From: Thuidium tamariscinum
Lineage: Eukaryota > Streptophyta > Bryopsida > Hypnales > Thuidiaceae
NCBI GenBank assembly: GCA_947034885.2
Contig: OX344758.2
Span: forward strand, 17,325,067 to 17,389,066
DNA length: 64,000 bases
Direction: 5' to 3'
In this document: in pieces, positions 58,801-64,000 of the stretch
Position numbering within the stretch: the stretch's first letter is position 1
Layout: every line of letters begins with the position of its first letter
The notes under the pieces: generated by a model
Database searches by the model: none
What the model was told of the DNA's origin: nothing
What the model saw: the letters and a program-made list of their open reading frames with translations, nothing else
Program-made: the position numbers and the translations under genes

Positions 58801-61047
58801 ATTCAACATAATGAGTGATGTCAATGATTCAAGGTCGAAATTTCCAATCCTCAGCTCCTTGCAATCAGTCAAGTAGAGCTTCTCTAGTGATGCCAACTTT
58901 CCCATTCCTTGGGGCAAGCTCTCCAATGCCTCACATCCTCCAAAGTCCAAAATCTTCAAGGCCTTGAGATTTGCGAATGATATATGCTCCACCTTCAACT
59001 TCTTACAACTTCGAAAGCTAAGCAATTGTAAACAGGTCATGTTGGCTATGGCTGGTGGAATCTCTTCTAGTTGTTCACAACCCTTGAAAGTCAATTTAGT
59101 AAGTGATGTCAATGATTCAAGGCTCAAATCCTCAATCTTCAGCTCCTTGCAATCAGTCAAGTAGAGCTCCTCTAGTGATGTCAACTTTCCCATTCCTTGG
59201 GGCATGCTCTCCAATGCCTCACATCCTCCAAAGTCTAAAATCTTCAAGGCCTTGAGATTTTCAAATGATACATGCTCCACCTTCAACTTCTTACAACTTT
59301 GAAAGCAAAGCCACTTTAAACATGTCATGTTGGCTATGGATGGTGGAATCTCTTCTAGTTGTTCACATCCCTTGAAATTCAATGTTGTAAGTGATGTCAA
59401 TGATTCAAGGTCTGAATTCACAATCTTCAATTCCTTGCAATCTTTCAAATAGAGCTCTTCTAGTGATGCCAACTTTTTCAATCCATGGGGCATGCTCTCC
59501 AATGCCTCACATCCTTCAAAGTTTAGAACCTTTAAGGCCTTGAGATTTTCAAATGATATATGCTCCACTTTCAACTTCTTACAACTATGAAAGCTAAGCC
59601 ACTCTAAACAGGTCATGTTCGCTATGGCTGGTGGAATCTCTTCTAGTTGTTCACAACCCTTGAAAGTCAATTTAGTAAGTGATGTCAATGATTCAAGGCT
59701 CAAATCCTCAATCTTCAGCTCCTTGCAATCAGTCAAGTAGAGCTCCTCTAGTGATGTCAACTTTCCCATTCCTTGGGGCATGCTCTCCAATGCCTCACAT
59801 CCTTCAAAGTCTAAAATCTTCAAGGCCTTGAGATTTTCAAATGATATATGCTCCACCTTCAACTTCTTACAACTTTGAAAGCTAAGCGATTGTAAACATG
59901 TCATGTTGGCTATGGCTGGTGGAATCTCTTCTAGTTGTTCACATCCCTTCAAAACCAATGTTTTAAGTGATGTCAATGATTCAAGGTTCAAATCTTCAAT
60001 CTTCAGCTCCTTGCAATCAGTCAAGTAGAGCTTCTCTAGCGATGCCAACTTTCCCATTCCTTGGGGCATACTCTCCAATGCCTCACATCCTACAAAGTCT
60101 AAAATCTTCAAGGCCTTGAGATTTTCAAATGATATATGCTCGACCTTCAACTTCTTACAACTTTGAAAGCTAAGCGATTGTAAACATGTCATGTTGGCTA
60201 TGGCTGGTGGAATTTCTTCTAGTTGTTCACATCCCTTAAAATTCAACATAATGAGTGATGTCAATGATTCAAGGTCCGAATTTCCAATCTTCAATTCCTT
60301 GCAATCAATCAAGTAGAGCTTCTCTAGTGATGCCAACTTTCCCATTCCTTGGGGCATGCTCTCCAATGCCTCACATCCTCCAAAGGCCAAAATCTTCAAG
60401 GCCTTGAGATTTGCAAATGATATATGCTCCACCTTCAACTTCTTACAACTTTGAAAGCTAAGCGATTGTAAACATGTCATGTTGGCTATTGCTGGTGGAA
60501 TCTCTTCTAGTTGTTCACATCCCTTAAAATTCAACATAATGAGTGATGTCAATGATTCAAGGTCGAAATTTCCAATCTTCAATTCCTTGCAATCAGTCAA
60601 GGAGAGCTTCTCTAGTGATGCCAACTTTCCCATTCCTTGGGGCATGCTCTCCAATGCTTCACATCCTCCAAAGTTTAGAATCTTCAAGGCCTTGAGATTT
60701 TCAAATGATATATGCTCCACCTTCAACTTCTTACAACTTTGAAAGCTAAGCCTTCTTAAACATGTCATGTTGGCTATGGCTAGTGGAATCTCTTGTAGTT
60801 GTTCACATCCCTTGAAAGTCAATTTAGTAAGTGATGTCAATGATTCAAGGTCCGAATTCTCAATCTTTAGTTGCTTGCAATCAGTCAAATAGAGCTTCTC
60901 TAGTGATGCCAACTTTGACATTCCATTGGGCAATTTCTCTAACATTTTACATCCCCTAAAGTTTAGAATCTTTAAAGCTTTGAGATTTTGAAATGATGCA
61001 TGCCCTACCCTTAGCTTCTTGCAACCTTGAAAGACAAGTTGTTGCAA
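53271..61047 (-). repeat. LRR-coding tandem array, 27 intervals of exactly 288 bp
   Basis: The landmark AACATG/AAATATG (codons for ANMTC) recurs at 61047, 60759, 60471, ... 55863, 55575, ... 53559, and would fall at 53271 but for the terminal 8-bp insertion. That is 27 steps of 288 bp with no net indel. Each unit encodes 96 residues made of four 24-residue LRRs: KLKVEHISFENLKALKILDF, GCEALESMPQGMGKLASLEK, LYLIDCKELKIGNSDLESLT and LIMLNFKGCEQLEEIPPAIA, plus short linkers. Long stretches are identical between units, whereas the first units (about 60760-61250) are more diverged and probably the oldest. Confidence 0.95.
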
Positions 61048-64000
61048 ATATGGCATATTGGCAATTGGAATCCTTTCTAATTGTTCACACCTAGTAAAAT
61101 GTAATGTAGTAAGTGATGTCAATGATTCAAGCTGCAAAGTCTCAATTTTTAGCTGCTTACAATTTGTGCAGTTCAATTTCTTCAAAAATACCAACTTTTC
61201 TAAACCAAGGGGCATATACTCAAGGGATTCACATCCTTCAAAGTCTAGAATCTCCAAAACCTTGAGACTTTCAAATGTTGTATTAATTGATGTCAACTTT
61301 GTACATTTTTGGATGTATAATGATGACAATGATGGCATGTTTTGAAATCCACTTGATATATTTGTAAGGTTATAACATTTTTGTAAGCATAATGTCTTCA
61401 AGGTCATATATTCAATTGTTGTGTTTGGAAAAGTCTTCATCAATTGAAAATTGCATAATTCTAATACTGTGAGTTGTTGAAGTTCACGGAGTTGCAACAG
61501 GCTTGTGAGTTGGTTGGTAGTATTGGAAAAGACATCCCCATCATCAATGTTGTTTGTTTTGTATGAAATTCGAAGGAATTTCAATCGATGTGTTAGTTGA
61601 ATCAATTTTGCAACATTGCTCAAATCATTGTATACTTCAATATTCAAAAGCAATAAGTTGGGGAGGTCAACCTTCTCAATTGGATTGAAATCTTTGTCTA
61701 TATTCACTCCAGTAATGCTAATTCCTCGAGCATTTTGAACCTCCTGAATCACAAAGTTTCATTACTAATTGGTTATAAGTTGATCATCAATGAAACTAAA
61801 AATATCTCAATGAATGTATTCCTCAAGATTTAGATCTAAACCAATATTTTTGTATTATAATTATTAAAAAAATGGAACAAATTCTCAATTGCATAACATA
61901 CCTCTTTATTTGATAATTCTAATGATTGAAAAGTTTGCTTCCATTTTCGTCTACCTCCAAATCCTCTTCTTGAGATTCTCCGCCCCATGTCACGTATTGA
62001 ATCATGCATGCTTACAAAACTAGCATCATTTATTTTGATAAGAGAATTGTCTCTTAGGCTTGCAATTATGGTTTTTGTATTATCCTCCAAATAATTCACT
62101 ATGGTATCTTCTCGAATGTCTTCCAACCATACATCCTTACAAAAGAAGCATGCTATATCCAAAAACACTTCTTTCTCTTCAATATTAAGCATATCAAAAC
62201 TAATCTCTAATCTTCTCCCCACATCTTCGGGGGCATCATATTCTCCTCTTTTCAATCTTTGTAAAGCTCGCTCCCAAACACGAAGGCGCTTTTGTCCATT
62301 TAAACAAGAGCCCATCACTTCTAGGCTTAATGGATGGCCACCACAAGCTTCAACTATCTTCTTGATGAGTTGATTCATATGTGGTATCATTGAACCTTCA
62401 TTCTTGAAGGCATGTTTGGAGAATATATCTATAGAATGGTGATAATCCAACATTGGAACTTCAAATTTGCTATCTTCTTTGATCATGCCTCTCAAGGTCT
62501 TCCAATCACGACTAGTAACAATCAATTTGCTACCTTCCAAACTAAACATTCCTGCTTCTAAAAACATATCCAAGTGATCTTCTTCGGTGACATCATCCAA
62601 GATGAAGAGTACTTTTTTTTGTTTAAGCATTGAAGTCAATATGAGTTTTCCCTGAGCAAGATCATTGGCTTCTTGTTTTTGTCCCAATTCCTTCAAAATC
62701 CGATTCATTTCTATTAAATGATCACTCTTAAGATCACACATAATTGTAGTCCACTTAGATGAATCATTGATTGGCAATGCCTTATTCAAATAATCCTTAA
62801 AAGCCTTCACTAATGTTGTTTTCCCAATACCACTTACTCCAATAACACCAACCATGGATTTATTCCAAAGAAACTTTTCTAAGGTCTTGGTTTGTAAATC
62901 AAGGCCACGACACTTGAAAAGTATTGATGAATCAATGATACCCTATGCACAATAGAGTTTTCACAATCAGCAAATTGAAAAACTACCACAATCAATAACA
63001 TTTAAGGATTTACTTCAAAAAAATTGAAAATTGGATAATCAGTCATTCCTCTAGTATGAGCTCTAATTCATAATTTAGAGTATACAATTAAGCTTAGAGC
63101 ACTTTCAAAATTCAAATTGTACATACCTCGATACATTCGTCACTTGTTTTTGGAACATAAAATCTCCAAATATTATCAATGATAAATGTCCATATATACA
63201 ACCACCATTGTCCAATTGTTGCAATAGAAGATGAAAATTGCTTAAACTTATTGAAATGTGAAAAAGTTTGAACTTCTTTCATCAATGTCTTATTAGTACA
63301 TCGAGTCTTCAAGTCCTTCTTCTTTATCTCCATCAAACTTGTGTGTATTTTTGCAAACGAAGGTCTTCCATTTGGATCCATAGCCAAACAATCTTCAATT
63401 AACGACCGCAATTCTCGACAAAGAGAGATGCCCATTAAGGCCACTTTTTGTCTTCTAGCAATTTCAAAAGGACTAGATCCAAAATCTTCAAATTGTTTTT
63501 GGAGTAATATATCACAACAAACTAATCCAAAACTAAACACATCAGGTTTTAAAGGATCAAACATCATATTGGCCTTCAATGCTTCAGGAGCAATATATAT
63601 AGGAGTCCCACGAATACCACTTGGCATATCAAGAATATTGTCCTTCACTTCATCCTTAGAAATGCCAAAATCAATTAGTTTGGCACAAACATAACCATCT
63701 TCTTTTAACTCCGGACATTGCATTATATTCACCACAACATTAGCTGGCTTCAAGTCACGATGTGCAACTTTCATGTCATGAAGGTATAATACTCCACTAG
63801 CAATTTGAAGCATTAAATCCAACTTGGCAGGGAATGTAATCTTTTGATTTAGATCTTCAAAAAGCATTTTATGAAGACTCATTTCGCCTTTTTCCATTCC
63901 AAATTGAAGGTGATTCTTTCCAAACAAATCCTTAAAAGAACCACAATAGAATAACTTGATGATGTTGGGATGATCCAATTGTGCCATAATCCGCACTTCT
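55861..64000 (-). CDS. Protein kinase-NB-ARC-LRR (PNL) immune-receptor-like gene, partial
   Basis: Predicted intracellular immune receptor. Exons: 64000-63127 (kinase, 5' end off the window), 62942-61902 (NB-ARC), 61743-55861 (LRR), with GT-AG introns, both phase 0. Kinase: starts in helix C (EVRIMAQLDHPNIIKLFYCG); catalytic loop HRDLKPANVVV, DFG in LIDFGISK, GTPIYIAPEAL, DVFSFG. The lysine and glycine loop lie outside. NB-ARC: P-loop GVSGIGKTT, kinase-2 VLFILDDVTEED, RNBS-B GSKLIVTSRD, GLPL-type GGHPLSLEVMG, RNBS-D FLDIACFF, MHD in SMHDSIRDMG. The LDDV-T and FLDIACFF forms resemble TIR-class NB domains. LRR: about 230 diverged residues, then the 96-residue repeats. Length here is about 2,597 residues to the TGA at 55863-55861, which interrupts a repeat (MTC-stop for MTCL). 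It may encode a truncated receptor or be a recent pseudogene. Confidence 0.88.
61744..61901 (-). other. PNL intron 2 (NB-ARC to LRR)
   Basis: Donor GAG|GTATGT at 61902/61901 and acceptor GATTCAG|GAG at 61744/61743. 158 bp, phase 0. The frame would stay open into the intron for 21 codons before a stop. Confidence 0.85.
62943..63126 (-). other. PNL intron 1 (kinase to NB-ARC)
   Basis: Donor GAG|GTATGT at 63127/63126 and acceptor GCATAG|GGTATC at 62943/62942. 184 bp, phase 0. The exon after it begins GIIDSSILFKCRGLDLQTKT, the pre-P-loop segment usual before NB-ARC domains (the GLDLQ...L pattern), which supports the junction. Confidence 0.82.

Noticed and set aside
53271-61047. CRISPR-like regular repeats
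   Set aside because: The periodic sequence is protein-coding LRR of 288 bp without unique spacers, in a plant gene.
54932-61345. Plus-strand open frames within the LRR array (for example 54932-55132, 58964-59164, 60479-60742)
   Set aside because: They are antisense shadows of the repeated coding units; the same frame recurs in each unit and shows no independent motif.

Overview
The window is nuclear DNA from a land plant. It has spliced genes with GT-AG introns, AT-rich intergenic sequence and many small inverted-repeat DNA transposons. The resistance-type gene at the right end joins a protein kinase to NB-ARC and LRR domains. That architecture (PK-NBS-LRR, or PNL) is known from mosses, so a bryophyte, most probably a moss, is the best guess. 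This is an inference from gene content.

Layout. 32-4730 (+): ten exons of a multi-exon EXO70A-type exocyst subunit, with its 5' end off the window. 4731-19150: no recognisable gene, but MITEs from several families, some nested, and short tandem repeats. 19200-24600: an hAT-type element with a two-exon transposase gene on the minus strand (821 aa, no internal stop). 25392-27080 (+): an intronless, GC-rich gene for an ISN1-type IMP-specific 5'-nucleotidase, preceded by a tandemly duplicated leader. 28967-30179: MITEs and a decayed hAT fragment. 30180-43262: a roughly 13 kb CACTA (En/Spm) element with a decayed tnp2/DUF4218/DUF4216 transposase on the minus strand and TnpA-like and orphan ORF remnants on the plus strand. 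It is interrupted by four copies of a 725-745 bp TIR element, three of which have perfect 4-bp target duplications, and by a near-perfect palindrome. 43676-50213: divergent inverted long repeats, minisatellites and a TTAA-flanked piggyBac-like element. 50509-52361: a second CACTA element with a GTA target duplication.

53260-64000 (minus) is the most unusual part. A PNL gene is split into a kinase exon, an NB-ARC exon and a giant LRR exon, joined by phase-0 introns. The LRR exon contains 27 consecutive intervals of exactly 288 bp (96 aa, four 24-residue LRRs) with no net length change. Blocks over 1 kb long are nearly identical at spacings that are exact multiples of 288 bp, so the array appears to have grown recently by unequal exchange. 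A single TTA-to-TGA change stops the frame after 1960 LRR-exon codons. The same frame then stays open for 866 more codons, until an 8-bp insertion starts a decayed tail.

The genes do not form an operon or pathway. EXO70 (vesicle tethering), ISN1 (purine salvage/catabolism) and the PNL (predicted immune receptor) are independent loci in a transposon-rich region. Similarities and identities are by eye; no database search or alignment was run.
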